DNA from: Ruminiclostridium hungatei
GTDB lineage: Bacteria; Bacillota; Clostridia; Acetivibrionales; DSM-1351
Assembly (NCBI RefSeq): GCF_002051585.1
Contig: NZ_MZGX01000001.1
Coordinates: forward strand, 124,001 to 188,000
DNA length: 64,000 nt
Direction: 5' to 3'
In this document: positions 41,681 to 50,799 of the stretch, in pieces
Numbering within the stretch: the first letter of the stretch is position 1
Layout: every line of letters begins with the position of its first letter
The notes under the pieces: generated by a model
What the model was told of the DNA's origin: nothing
The model's input: the letters and a program-made list of their open reading frames with translations, nothing else
The model's database searches: none
Translations under genes and position numbers: made by a program

Positions 41681-41911
41681 ATGAAACACGAATGTGATGG
41701 TTTAAAAACGGTAACTCAGGCGATACAAAAGCAATTCTCTGATTACGAAAATATCGAGCCACCGATTGAATTATTTTCTGGACAGATTTACTTGAATTTC
41801 ACAGCGGACAAGCCATTCAGAGGGAAGAAGAAGCAGGTTGAAATACCGGTGCTGCTTTCAAAATGTCCGTTCTGTGGAGAGAAATATACGAGCAAGGAGG
41901 TAGCAACATGA
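41681..41911 (+). CDS. phage protein with CPFCGE motif, 76 aa
   Basis: TAGGAGG before the ATG. One C-terminal zinc knuckle CPFCGEKY and an N-terminal Cys at residue 5. Function unknown. ATGA overlap with the next gene. Confidence 0.6.
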   Translation: MKHECDGLKTVTQAIQKQFSDYENIEPPIELFSGQIYLNFTADKPFRGKKKQVEIPVLLSKCPFCGEKYTSKEVAT

Positions 41912-42276
41912 AAATTGAAGCGAAACCGTATAGGTTAACCACAGCAGAGCTTGAAGCAATTGTTCAAAGTGATTGCAAAGTCACATTTGACAATAAAGGG
42001 TTAGGACTCTGGGACAAAAATGGAAGTGTGGTTGCAGAGCTCTACGCGAATACCGAAGATGCAGAACAGCTTGTAAAGCAAATTAATTTATATGACGAAC
42101 TGGCCAGAACCATAGCTAGGAATCTCACTGCCTGGGACACATCGAGAGACAAAAAAGAAAGCTTGTTGCCAGAAGTTTATCTAACAAATAGGTGGCTTTA
42201 TAAACAGATAACCGGCGAAGAATACAACTTTACGAAAGCTTGTCAGAAGTTTCATATCGGGCCTGAGTGGTCTTAA
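41908..42276 (+). CDS. phage protein, 122 aa, function unknown
   Basis: Start is the ATG overlapping the previous stop, preceded by AGGAGG. Mixed alpha/beta composition; no motif recognised. Confidence 0.55.
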   Translation: MKIEAKPYRLTTAELEAIVQSDCKVTFDNKGLGLWDKNGSVVAELYANTEDAEQLVKQINLYDELARTIARNLTAWDTSRDKKESLLPEVYLTNRWLYKQITGEEYNFTKACQKFHIGPEWS

Positions 42277-42288
42277 GGAGGGGAGAAC

Positions 42289-42891
42289 GTGAAATATTGT
42301 TCAAAATGCAAGAAAGTCTATCCGAGTGGAATTGATTGTGAATGTCTTGAAAACAACTATTCGGACAGTTACTTAAGTAAATACAATGCAGAAATGAAAG
42401 CAGTTGATTGTGAACCGATTTGCAGGTGCGGATCATCAGAGAGTTTAAAGTACCATCCGCTCCATCAATGGAATTCAATAGGATTAAAAGATGACCCTGC
42501 ATACTGCACTTGTGCTGAATGTGACAAGAAATTGGAAGCCAGAATCGTCCGGGAAAAGTCAATGAAATATCTCGTATTCGATAGCTGCCAGGACGAAACC
42601 AAACTTTGTGATGATACAGACGAGGTTGAGGAATTTCTTGAATATTATGCAAATGATTCTGAATTTGAGTCTGGGCCCTTAAATGATGTACTGATATTGA
42701 AGTTGGAGCCTTTTGACGGGAACTTAAAGGAGTCCGATTTCAAGCCTCAGAGAGATTATAAAGACGGCGAATTCACAAACCGTCCAGAGCCGAATACTCA
42801 CATTGTAGTTTGGGACGGAGATATATACAGAGTTGAGGATGTTATTGTTCCAGAACTGGAATATGACGGAGGGAGGTCGATTAGCTGGTGA
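42289..42891 (+). CDS. zinc-ribbon phage protein, 200 aa
   Basis: GTG start after AAGGAGGGGAG. CSKCKKVY and the pair CRCGS / CTCAECDKK suggest two zinc sites in the first 85 residues. The remainder is acidic. Function unknown. Confidence 0.55.
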   Translation: MKYCSKCKKVYPSGIDCECLENNYSDSYLSKYNAEMKAVDCEPICRCGSSESLKYHPLHQWNSIGLKDDPAYCTCAECDKKLEARIVREKSMKYLVFDSCQDETKLCDDTDEVEEFLEYYANDSEFESGPLNDVLILKLEPFDGNLKESDFKPQRDYKDGEFTNRPEPNTHIVVWDGDIYRVEDVIVPELEYDGGRSISW

Positions 42892-43400
42892 GTGAAGTAA
42901 AGATAATTCGTAATGATAGAGGGGTAGATTTCAGGCGCATTGAGAAGTTTTTGGAGTTGTTTCAAGAAAGATGTCGCAAGAAAGCTCAGGTATTTACGCA
43001 GCAAGAATCTGAGTTAAAGAAAAAACGTGAAACTGAAGCTTTTGCTTATTTTGGCATTGATTCTGAAATTGAAGAAATTAAGCGAATAGATGCTGAAATT
43101 AAAAAATTCAAGGAGTTGAGAAGCCAGCACGAAGAAAAAGTCCGCGATTATACACAGGGAAAGGATAAGGAAAAACGATACAACAGCTATGATTCAATAA
43201 GAGAAGGAAGCCCGATTCAGGTGTTTATTGATGTCGGAATCGCTGATGTCAGTAAAAATAAAGATGAGATTTGGGCCTTGAATCAGCAGCTTTCAAACGA
43301 ACTCTGGTATGCCAGGAACTTGGAGCAGGCTATTGAGATTATGCAGGCCTTTCAAAGCAAACTTGATTCAATTAGTTTGGATGGTGATGGTAATGCTTAA
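42888..43400 (+). CDS. coiled-coil phage protein, 170 aa
   Basis: GTG start overlapping the previous stop. Long charged helices (about 15-90) with many Lys/Glu; no known family. Confidence 0.55.
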   Translation: MSEVKIIRNDRGVDFRRIEKFLELFQERCRKKAQVFTQQESELKKKRETEAFAYFGIDSEIEEIKRIDAEIKKFKELRSQHEEKVRDYTQGKDKEKRYNSYDSIREGSPIQVFIDVGIADVSKNKDEIWALNQQLSNELWYARNLEQAIEIMQAFQSKLDSISLDGDGNA

Positions 43401-43734
43401 AGAAGGTAAATATTGCGAAATCCTCAATGAAGATGCTTTAGCGCTAGCGTTGTTAAAAGTATACGGCAACAAAAGTCATAACCTTAAAATCATAGCTACA
43501 GACTTTAAAACAGGTGAGTTTAAATGCGTTGAATTACATTCTGATGGTGAAGTCAAAAGTCTATATCAATTTCTTAAAAAACACTTTGAGGGCGAAGATG
43601 GAGAGCGGTTTTCACATAAAGATTACCTTGAATTTGTAGCTGCTATGAAATCTGAGAATTGCACAGAGAACGAAATTCCTTCTGAGGTGCAATGGCGGAA
43701 AGAACTTGAAGCAGAGTTTGGGGATGGTGATTGA
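43393..43734 (+). CDS. phage protein, 113 aa, function unknown
   Basis: Overlaps the end of the coiled-coil gene; ATG 43387 is an in-frame alternative. No motif recognised. Confidence 0.5.
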   Translation: MLKEGKYCEILNEDALALALLKVYGNKSHNLKIIATDFKTGEFKCVELHSDGEVKSLYQFLKKHFEGEDGERFSHKDYLEFVAAMKSENCTENEIPSEVQWRKELEAEFGDGD

Positions 43735-43736
43735 AG

Positions 43737-43922
43737 ATGGGTAAATTTCAGGAATATATAGACCAAGCAATTGCAGACCTGAAGAAAAAATATGGTCAGG
43801 ACGTGGAGTATCTGGTCAACGAGCACGAAAATGGGTTCGCTGTAATTACGGTGGAGGGTTTCAATAAATTAAAGGCAAGGCAAAAGGGCTTACTGTTGGG
43901 GACTTTGAAGGGGGTAAAGTAA
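43737..43922 (+). CDS. small phage protein, 61 aa
   Basis: Begins 3 bases after the previous stop. Sequence MGKFQEYIDQAIADLKKKYG onward is helical and basic. It directly precedes the recombination ATPase gene. Confidence 0.5.
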   Translation: MGKFQEYIDQAIADLKKKYGQDVEYLVNEHENGFAVITVEGFNKLKARQKGLLLGTLKGVK

Positions 43923-43924
43923 AG

Positions 43925-45571
43925 ATGAGCAAAATAAAAAGGCTTGTAACTCGGCAGGCACTGGGAATCGAAGAGTCAGCCTACAATTTTGGAAAAGTTA
44001 ATGTGATTTCTGGTGGAAATGCTCGGGGGAAAACAAGCATTCTTGAGATAATCGAAAAGGGTTACTACAACACCGATAGACGAGATAAGTTTGTTCGTAC
44101 TGGTGCAGATAAGGCCTACATAGAACTTGAGACAGATGATGGAATGAGGGTTGAAAGGACTATAAACGAGGATGGAACCAGTAGCGTAAAAGTCACCAGG
44201 GATGGTATTCCGGTCCGGGCACCGCAGACATTTCTTGACCAGTTATTCGGAGTAACTAAGGAGCGTAAAGATGTATTCGCTTTTAATCCGGTGGACTTTA
44301 TGGACAAGTCACCAAAGGAACAAAGTAAGATTCTTCTTTCCATGATGCCAATATCCGTAAGCCAGAAGGATATGAATGAATGGTTTGAGGGTAATGTGCC
44401 GCCGGTTAACCCCAATATGCACGGATTATTAGTGCTGAAAGAATTGGAAAAGTACTGGTATGATGCCCGGCACGAAGCAAATGGGGCCGTCAGAGCTACG
44501 TCTGCGGAAGTTGAAGCTTTGCAGAAGCAGCTTCCTGATAACTATGACGTAACTGAATGGGAAAGTTATTCCTTAATGGAATTGTCAGACAAAATCCGTA
44601 AAGGTGAACAGACTAATAATTACCGCAAGCAGGCTCAGGTTCTTATTGATGGATTGGATGATAAGAAAAAGTCCATAAATGATAAATACGATCTGCAGGT
44701 TAAAGAGCAGGAAGAACTTCGGGATTTTAAAGTTCAGAGAGCGCAAAAGTCCATTGATGATCAGAAACAGGTTATCAAAGATGAAATTGAGAGCATAAAA
44801 GTCGATATTAATTCTCATAGATCCGAAATTGAAAGGCTTAGAGCTTTAATCTTTGATGAAGAGACTGCGATTAAGAATTGTGAAACCAAAATCCAGCTCA
44901 ATCAGAAAGACCTTGATAATTTTGATAATTCCATACTTGCTACGAAAACTGAATCCATAGCAAACGAAATGAATATTGCAGTTAATGCAATTGAAGAGAA
45001 CCGCCAGAAGGAAATTGAAGCAGCCGAGAAACGCGCAAAAGATGCTGAAAATTATCTTGTCGAGAATCTAGAAATAGAGATTATGCCTCTTGAAGAACAA
45101 TATTCACAAGCTGAGAAAATGAAAGGTTTTGTTGAGATGGCTCACAACCTTCAGAACGTCCAAACCCGCCTTGAAAATGAAACGGCTGTGGCTGAGAAAT
45201 ACGACAGATTTGTTGAACTATGCCGTAAGAAACCTGCTGAGCTACTGAAATCCATCAAGCTTCCTGTTGAAGGTCTTTCAATTGGAACAATCAAGAACGG
45301 CGATAAAGAGGAAAACATTGTCCTTTTTGAAGGCCAGACACTTAAGCAGCACAATACAGCCAAGCAGATCACTACCTGTATAAACATCGCCAAAGCCTAT
45401 GCAAAAGATACGCCACTGAAACTTATTTGTGTGGATAGAATTGAATCGCTTGATGAAGATGCTAGAGAAGAATTCTTCCGTCAGATTGAGTCTGATGATG
45501 AGTATCAGTATTTCGTTACCTTGGTAACTCGTGGGGAAATGAAAGTTGAATCGAAAGGGCAGGTAGGGTAA
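43925..45571 (+). CDS. SbcC/RecF-like AAA ATPase of the phage recombination operon
   Basis: 548 residues. Walker A GGNARGKTS at 30-38, a central coiled coil (about 235-430), and Walker B-like LKLICVDRIESLD near 505. The build matches small SMC-like ATPases encoded next to YqaJ exonuclease and RecT in Firmicute phages. Stop and start of the exonuclease gene overlap (ATGA-type). It probably helps process DNA ends for single-strand annealing recombination. Confidence 0.8.
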   Translation: MSKIKRLVTRQALGIEESAYNFGKVNVISGGNARGKTSILEIIEKGYYNTDRRDKFVRTGADKAYIELETDDGMRVERTINEDGTSSVKVTRDGIPVRAPQTFLDQLFGVTKERKDVFAFNPVDFMDKSPKEQSKILLSMMPISVSQKDMNEWFEGNVPPVNPNMHGLLVLKELEKYWYDARHEANGAVRATSAEVEALQKQLPDNYDVTEWESYSLMELSDKIRKGEQTNNYRKQAQVLIDGLDDKKKSINDKYDLQVKEQEELRDFKVQRAQKSIDDQKQVIKDEIESIKVDINSHRSEIERLRALIFDEETAIKNCETKIQLNQKDLDNFDNSILATKTESIANEMNIAVNAIEENRQKEIEAAEKRAKDAENYLVENLEIEIMPLEEQYSQAEKMKGFVEMAHNLQNVQTRLENETAVAEKYDRFVELCRKKPAELLKSIKLPVEGLSIGTIKNGDKEENIVLFEGQTLKQHNTAKQITTCINIAKAYAKDTPLKLICVDRIESLDEDAREEFFRQIESDDEYQYFVTLVTRGEMKVESKGQVG

Positions 45572-46566
45572 TGAATACAGAATCAATAACAAGAAATATT
45601 AATATTCTTTCTGATGTCAGAACTCTCTCAAACGAGCAGTGGCTTACAGTCAGAAAGACTGGAATCGGCGGTAGTGAAATAGCCGCGCTGTTCGGTAAAA
45701 GCAATTATGCAAGTCCACTATCCATCTACATGGATAAAATGTCGGATGAAATCAGAGATGAATCCTCTGAAAATGAATTTTTAGAATGGGGGAAGACTCT
45801 GGAACCATTAATCAGAGAAAAGTTCCCAGCAAAATTCAAAAAAACTACTGGTATCGATATAGAGGTTCGGGAATTTCCATACATAATGCAGTCGCTTGAT
45901 TGTCAATTCATGCTTGCCAACATTGATGGACTTGTTGCTCCGCAGCAGGATTATAAATTCAACGTTCAGGTGTCTGATGGTGAATGGGAAGAATGCTTCA
46001 TACCTGCTGGATTAACCGGAATCCTTGAAATAAAAACAGGCAGCGGCTTTACGGCGAAGAACTGGAAGGAAAATTCACTACCGGACAATTATTTTTTACA
46101 GACGCAGAGCTACCTTGGAATTACCGGCTTATCGTACGCATTTGTTGTTGCCTTAATAGACAAGCATCTGCTGTGGCGGTACATTCCGAGAGATGATGAA
46201 ATCATCACAATTATAAAAGAAAGGGTTCATGAGTTTTGGACTGAAAACATTTTGAAGAAAGTTCCACCGGCTCCGATAGGTAGCGATATTGATACCGGCA
46301 TCCTGAAATCAATGTATCCTCAGGAGCTAAAGGACAAAGCGCTGAATCTTGACCATATGGCAGACAAGAGAATTCGTTACAAGCAGCTTGCCGAAGAAAT
46401 CAAGAATCTGCAAAAAGAGCAGGACACAATCAAACAGGAATTCATGTCTGTTCTTGGCGATGCAGAAGTGGGATTCTGCGGTGACAAGAAGGTATCTTGG
46501 AAAATGCAGGCTGGCAGTACATATACGGTTACCAGACAGCCGCAAAGGATTTTACGAATAGGATAG
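45571..46566 (+). CDS. YqaJ/lambda-exonuclease family recombination nuclease
   Basis: 331 residues. YqaJ motif WLTVRKTGIGGSEIAALFG with NYASPLSIYMDKM, then EFLEWGKTLEPLI, and the catalytic acidic/Lys motif LTGILEIKTG. It degrades one strand of double-stranded ends to expose 3' tails for the RecT partner at 46932. It lies between the ATPase and a small zinc-ribbon gene. Confidence 0.88.
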   Translation: MNTESITRNINILSDVRTLSNEQWLTVRKTGIGGSEIAALFGKSNYASPLSIYMDKMSDEIRDESSENEFLEWGKTLEPLIREKFPAKFKKTTGIDIEVREFPYIMQSLDCQFMLANIDGLVAPQQDYKFNVQVSDGEWEECFIPAGLTGILEIKTGSGFTAKNWKENSLPDNYFLQTQSYLGITGLSYAFVVALIDKHLLWRYIPRDDEIITIIKERVHEFWTENILKKVPPAPIGSDIDTGILKSMYPQELKDKALNLDHMADKRIRYKQLAEEIKNLQKEQDTIKQEFMSVLGDAEVGFCGDKKVSWKMQAGSTYTVTRQPQRILRIG

Positions 46567-46574
46567 GTGCTCTT

Positions 46575-46907
46575 ATGAAAAAAGGTTCAAAGGTTAAGTG
46601 CATAAGCACAGACAGAGATCAAAGCCAATGGGGCGGGAATGATTCTGCAGAAGAATATTTAACCATTGGCGATATATACACATTATCACGTGACCCGGAG
46701 GTTCATTCATGGCACACAAAGCTATACCTTGAGGAAGTTCCAGGAAAGAAATTCAATTCGGTGCAATTTAAAGAGGTACCTATTGAAAAAAATCCACTTT
46801 GCATGAGCTGCGGTAGAAAACAAACAAATCATCCTGATAGCCCTTATTGTCAGGAATGTGAAGATAGGATTGACCGCCCCAAAGAGTGGTTTAGCAGGAG
46901 AGCTTAA
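46575..46907 (+). CDS. zinc-ribbon phage protein, 110 aa
   Basis: N-terminal beta-rich segment (KKGSKVKCISTDR, with GDIYTLSRD, reminiscent of small SH3-like folds) and a C-terminal zinc ribbon CMSCGRK / CQECED. Lies between the exonuclease and recT, function unknown. Confidence 0.6.
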   Translation: MKKGSKVKCISTDRDQSQWGGNDSAEEYLTIGDIYTLSRDPEVHSWHTKLYLEEVPGKKFNSVQFKEVPIEKNPLCMSCGRKQTNHPDSPYCQECEDRIDRPKEWFSRRA

Positions 46908-46931
46908 AAATAGATTGGAGGATTAACTAAT

Positions 46932-47768
46932 ATGGCACAAGCAGGTAAAGGAAATGAAGAATTAAAGAATCAACTGATAAACAATCAAAATGCAATTCAG
47001 AAAGCGCCTACGGTTCAGGGGTTATTAGAAACTCCGAAATACAAGAAAAGGTTTGAAGAAATCCTTAAACACAGGGCAGCACAGTTTATGGCCAGCATTA
47101 TAAATGTCTCTCGTGGCATGGACGCGGAGCCAAACAGCATCATAATGGCTGCTGCAGTTGCTGCAAGTCTTGACCTTCCGGTTGATAAAAACCTAGGATA
47201 TGCATGGATAGTGCCGTTTAAGGAAAAAGGTGTCGCCGTTGCGCAGTTTCAAATGGGTTACAAGGGTTATGTACAGTTGGCATTAAGAACAGCTCAGTAC
47301 AAAGGTATTGGCGCAGTACCGGTATATGCTGGTGAAGCCAAATATTATGACGAACTGCTTGGAATATTTGAATATGAGCCTAGGGATGATATTAAGCCAG
47401 ATGAGAAACCTGTCGGTTATGTTGCTAAATTTGCCCTTCTGAACGGCTTTGAAAAAGCACTATATTGGACGAGGGAAAGAGTAGAAAAGCATGCCAAGAA
47501 GTATAGTCAAACTTATAAGCGCGGCTTTGGAAGATGGACTGAAGACTTTGATGCAATGGCTCTTAAAACAGTTATAAAAACTCTTCTTTCTAAGTGGGGC
47601 ATTCTCTCAATTGAGATGCAGAAAGCGCAGGCAGCTGATGGCGGTGTCATAAAAAATGATGATGTGACGAACCCAGAATCTGTTGAATATCCAGATAACT
47701 CCGATGCGATAGAAGTTGAGTACACTGCTGAACCTTCGGATGCTCCTGAATTTCTTCAGCAAGATTAA
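46932..47768 (+). CDS. recT: RecT-family single-strand annealing protein
   Basis: 278 residues. RecT landmarks: TPKYKKRFEEIL, AAQFMASIINV, AAVAASLDLPVDKNLGYAWIVPF, FQMGYKGYVQLALRT and ALKTVIKTLLSKWG. It binds the 3' tails made by the YqaJ exonuclease and anneals them to homologous DNA. The C-terminal 45 residues are acidic, as in other phage RecT proteins. Confidence 0.93.
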   Translation: MAQAGKGNEELKNQLINNQNAIQKAPTVQGLLETPKYKKRFEEILKHRAAQFMASIINVSRGMDAEPNSIIMAAAVAASLDLPVDKNLGYAWIVPFKEKGVAVAQFQMGYKGYVQLALRTAQYKGIGAVPVYAGEAKYYDELLGIFEYEPRDDIKPDEKPVGYVAKFALLNGFEKALYWTRERVEKHAKKYSQTYKRGFGRWTEDFDAMALKTVIKTLLSKWGILSIEMQKAQAADGGVIKNDDVTNPESVEYPDNSDAIEVEYTAEPSDAPEFLQQD

Positions 47769-47848
47769 GCAACTCCAAACAATTCATATAGATCAGATGG
47801 CGGGGCCGGGTCGAGGTCCCTGTCCATCAATATAAAGGCGGTATGTAA

Positions 47849-48592
47849 ATGGCAAGACGCAGATATATTTCAACTGAAATTTCAATAGATAAAGCAGTTA
47901 ACCGACTTGCTGTAGAATACGGAGATTTTGCGGCTCTGCTTTATACATGGATGATTCCCCACGCGGAGGATACTTGCCTGATAACTGCAGATCCATTTGA
48001 GATTAAAAACAAGGTTATGCCGGCCAGAACTGATAAAACAGAGGAAGATGTGCAGCATGCGATTGATGGAATGATAAAATTAGGTCTTGTTTCATTAATA
48101 GACGGCAAAATATTGAGTTTCCCTCCAGAATCCTTCTATAAGTACCAGACCTACATACCGGAAAAGAAACGCCGAACTTCACCGCAAAATACCGAAGAAC
48201 ACCGTTATCCTTCACATTCTCCTATACCTAACTTAACCTATATAGAAGAAGAGGAAGAACGTGCGCGTGAGGGTGAAGTGTTCAAATTTTTTAACCAAAA
48301 CATTGGATTAATTACACCGTTTCAGGCTGAGCATATTACAAAATATTTGGATGAAGATGGTTTTGAACCCAAAATGGTACTTGAAATTCTCCGAGATAGC
48401 ATAGGCATGGATAACAAATGGGGTTGGATTAAAGCTGTATTGCATAATTCAGTACTTCAAAATGTCAAAACCCTTGAACAATACCAGTCAAAGAAAGCTG
48501 AGAGAGGTAATAAAAAAGGCAGAGATGCACCCAAAAGAACAGCCAGCTTTTTAGAGATGGCAAAGGAGATGATGGAAGATGAACAAGAGTGA
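47849..48592 (+). CDS. DnaD-like phage replication protein
   Basis: 247 residues. N-terminal winged-helix region (RRRYISTEISIDKAVNRLAV, then HAEDTCLITADPFEIKNKVM) of the DUF4373/replisome-organiser type, and a C-terminal DnaD-type domain (about 150-215, ITPFQAEHITKYLDEDGF, IKAVLHNSVLQNV). It probably binds the phage origin and recruits the helicase with the product of the next gene, which overlaps by 14 bases. Confidence 0.78.
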   Translation: MARRRYISTEISIDKAVNRLAVEYGDFAALLYTWMIPHAEDTCLITADPFEIKNKVMPARTDKTEEDVQHAIDGMIKLGLVSLIDGKILSFPPESFYKYQTYIPEKKRRTSPQNTEEHRYPSHSPIPNLTYIEEEEERAREGEVFKFFNQNIGLITPFQAEHITKYLDEDGFEPKMVLEILRDSIGMDNKWGWIKAVLHNSVLQNVKTLEQYQSKKAERGNKKGRDAPKRTASFLEMAKEMMEDEQE

Positions 48593-49130
48593 GACACTTG
48601 GTATAATGGCTGCTCTTGAAATAGCATACCCTAGATTTTATGCCAATAAGACAAAGGACGAAAAGGATGCTGCAATTAATCTATGGTCAAAACTGTTTAA
48701 GTCTGATGATGCCAAAATAGTCACTGAAGCCGTAAATGCCATGATATGCACTCTTGAGTTCCCGCCAACTATTGCAGATATTAAAAAGAAAATAGCCTTA
48801 TTGACACAGCCTAAAACCTCCACTGAGTTAGAGGCTTGGAATAAAGTTTGGAAAGCTATCCAAGACGCTAATTACAGAGCACAGGAATATTTTGATAGCT
48901 TCCCACCACAAATTCAGCAGCTAGTTGGCAGCCCAGGACAGCTTAGAGAATGGGCATTAATGGACAGCAAGGTTATAAACAGTGTAATACAGTCAAATTT
49001 CATGCGAAGTTATAAATCAAAAATCGAGCAAGACAAAGAATATTCGATGCTTCCGGAATCTGCGAAAAAACTTATAGCTGACCTTAGTCAGAAAATGTTG
49101 ATGGATGGTGGGCAGGATGCTAAGGCCTGA
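48579..49130 (+). CDS. replicative helicase loader/inhibitor (G39P-like)
   Basis: 183 residues. The N-terminal fold ALEIAYPRFYANKTKDEKDAAINLWSKLF with EFPPTIADIKKKI matches the phage SPP1 G39P family N-terminal domain, which binds DnaB-type helicases. It follows the DnaD-like initiator and overlaps it. Its C-terminal half is helical and less conserved. Confidence 0.75.
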   Translation: MNKSETLGIMAALEIAYPRFYANKTKDEKDAAINLWSKLFKSDDAKIVTEAVNAMICTLEFPPTIADIKKKIALLTQPKTSTELEAWNKVWKAIQDANYRAQEYFDSFPPQIQQLVGSPGQLREWALMDSKVINSVIQSNFMRSYKSKIEQDKEYSMLPESAKKLIADLSQKMLMDGGQDAKA

Positions 49131-49308
49131 ATACGAAAGCTTTTCCGAGTATTACGAGCATTACAAAGAAATCATTGACAAATGCATTCCCGAGGCAGTT
49201 TTAAATAGGCTGTTAGGTCGGACGCAAAGCGGAGAGCAAATGGGGGATGCGTGGGAACCAGAGTCTGGCAAATACTACGACGAAAACGGTGAAGAGCTTC
49301 CTTTCTGA
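49117..49308 (+). CDS. small phage protein, 63 aa
   Basis: Start uncertain (ATG 49105 is an in-frame alternative) and overlapping the loader gene. Acidic; ends SGKYYDENGEELPF. No family recognised. Confidence 0.5.
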   Translation: MLRPEYESFSEYYEHYKEIIDKCIPEAVLNRLLGRTQSGEQMGDAWEPESGKYYDENGEELPF

Positions 49309-49316
49309 GGTGAATC

Positions 49317-49670
49317 ATGGACACGAATTTGATTATAGAGCTTGAAACACTGAAAGGCCGATTGCGGAAGGCTGAAGAATACGAACGTACCAAATATATG
49401 ACTGATACTCCTGAGAATAGGGACAGGGCTGAAAAAGCCTTTCAGGAAGTTATAAAGAGAATGGACGAGATTTGGGAGCAATTGCGTCTGGTTGTTGAGC
49501 TTAATGCCAACAAGACCGTGGAACAATGGGAACAAGATATACGGGCCTATGCCGGAAGGTTTATGGCTCCAGGGAAGATTATTGTTTACAGAAAGAGTGA
49601 GAGGATATTTGTCCGTCTGGAACCGCCGGAGTTCTGGAAGGACCCTGTAACAAAAATTATTAATGAGTGA
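49317..49670 (+). CDS. phage protein, 117 aa, function unknown
   Basis: GAGGTGAA before the ATG. Helical N-terminal half (about 3-65), then a beta-rich end (IIVYRKSERIFVRLEPPEFW). No motif recognised. Confidence 0.55.
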   Translation: MDTNLIIELETLKGRLRKAEEYERTKYMTDTPENRDRAEKAFQEVIKRMDEIWEQLRLVVELNANKTVEQWEQDIRAYAGRFMAPGKIIVYRKSERIFVRLEPPEFWKDPVTKIINE

Positions 49671-49678
49671 GGTCGCAA

Positions 49679-50323
49679 ATGACACCAGATGAATTTAGGC
49701 AAAAACAGAGCTTGCCAACACCGGCTAAATTTGTGCATGCAGAGATAAAAGCCTATGAATACCGTGATTGGGCAGAAGCTCATGGTTATAACATTTGCGT
49801 GAGCATAGGCGGGCTGGATAGCTTAACGCTTTATTACTTCTTAAAATCCTTAAATATTGATGTAGTTCCGGTATCAGTATCAAGCCTTGAAGATAAAAGT
49901 ATTCAAAAAATTCATGAGCAAATACCTGGAATCCAGATATTAAAACCATATAAAAGCAAAGTTGAAGTCATTGAAGAATTTGGATTTCCTGTTATTAGTA
50001 AAGCTAAAGCTCGCAAAATAGAAAACCTGCAAAAGCCGAATAACCCAAAACAAACTTTTATCCATGCAATAATGACCGGGGATATGGGTGAGCAAGGAAA
50101 GTTCCAGCATAGCAACAAAATAAAACTTCCTGATAAGTGGATTCAATTATTCGGAGGATTATATGCTGAACACAGACCGGAAATACCTTGGGAATATGCG
50201 CAATGCAAAGGTTGCGCACCGTTCAATGTTTCTCCTGAATGTTGCAAATGGATGAAAGAGAAGCCTTGCGAGGACTGGCAAAAGGCTAATAATATGATTC
50301 CTTACCTCGGGCTTGGCATCTGA
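49679..50323 (+). pseudogene. PAPS-reductase-like phage protein, N-terminal part of a split gene
   Basis: 214 residues. Nucleotide-binding loop ICVSIGGLDSLTLYYF corresponds to the SGGKDS loop of PAPS reductase/ATP pyrophosphatases, with Lys replaced by Leu. It then has Cys-rich CKGCAPFNVSPECCKWMKEKP. The frame ends at IPYLGLGI just where the family continues with (M)ASE...QRE. That continuation is in the next frame at 50313, so a +1 or -2 shift at about 50309-50317 splits one gene. Sequencing error, mutation and programmed frameshift are all possible. Confidence 0.75.
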
Positions 50324-50795
50324 GGGAGGGCAAAGAGAGCTTGGTTTAACCAAGAATGGATGCAATTATTACAGTGACACAACTATCCGAAGTTGCCCAT
50401 TTGCTATATTTCAGAGACAAGACTTATTGCAGTTAGCAATCAATCTAAAAGTACCGGTTCCAAAGATTTACGGAGAAATCGCAATAGATCGCAATGGTCA
50501 TTTAAGAACTACCCGGGCACAAAGAACTGGATGTCAGATGTGTGGTTTTGGTATTCACATGGAAAAGCGACCTCATAGGTTTGATAGGCTTCGACAGGAC
50601 AATTTTAAAGAATGGGAATTCTGGATGTACAGGTGCGCTACTGACCAAGTAACTGGTGAAAAGTTCGGATGGGGTAGGGTTTTAGATTATATCGGAGTGA
50701 AATGGGAGGATGAATATATTGAATATGAGCAAACAAGCCTATTTGACTATTACCCAGATGAGCCGGACTTTGACCCGGATATAGATGAGGAGTGA
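50313..50795 (+). pseudogene. PAPS-reductase-like phage protein, C-terminal part of a split gene
   Basis: About 160 residues in a frame one base ahead of the preceding part, starting LASEGGQRELGLTKNGCNYY. It carries PFAIFQRQDLLQLA, the RTGCQMCGFGIHMEKRPHRF motif (paired Cys near a basic stretch), and an acidic tail. These are the usual C-terminal features of phage PAPS-reductase-like proteins. It has no convincing start of its own. Confidence 0.75.
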
Positions 50796-50799
50796 TTAA

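Noticed and set aside
49667-50323. DndC or other phosphorothioation (DNA sulphur) enzyme
   Set aside because: The PAPS-reductase-like fold is shared, but the nucleotide loop lacks the usual Lys, the gene is split, and no other dnd-type genes are present.
50300-50330. Programmed ribosomal frameshift in the PAPS-reductase-like gene
   Set aside because: No clear slippery heptamer, and no pseudoknot or internal Shine-Dalgarno stimulator is evident; a simple 2-base loss explains the break better.
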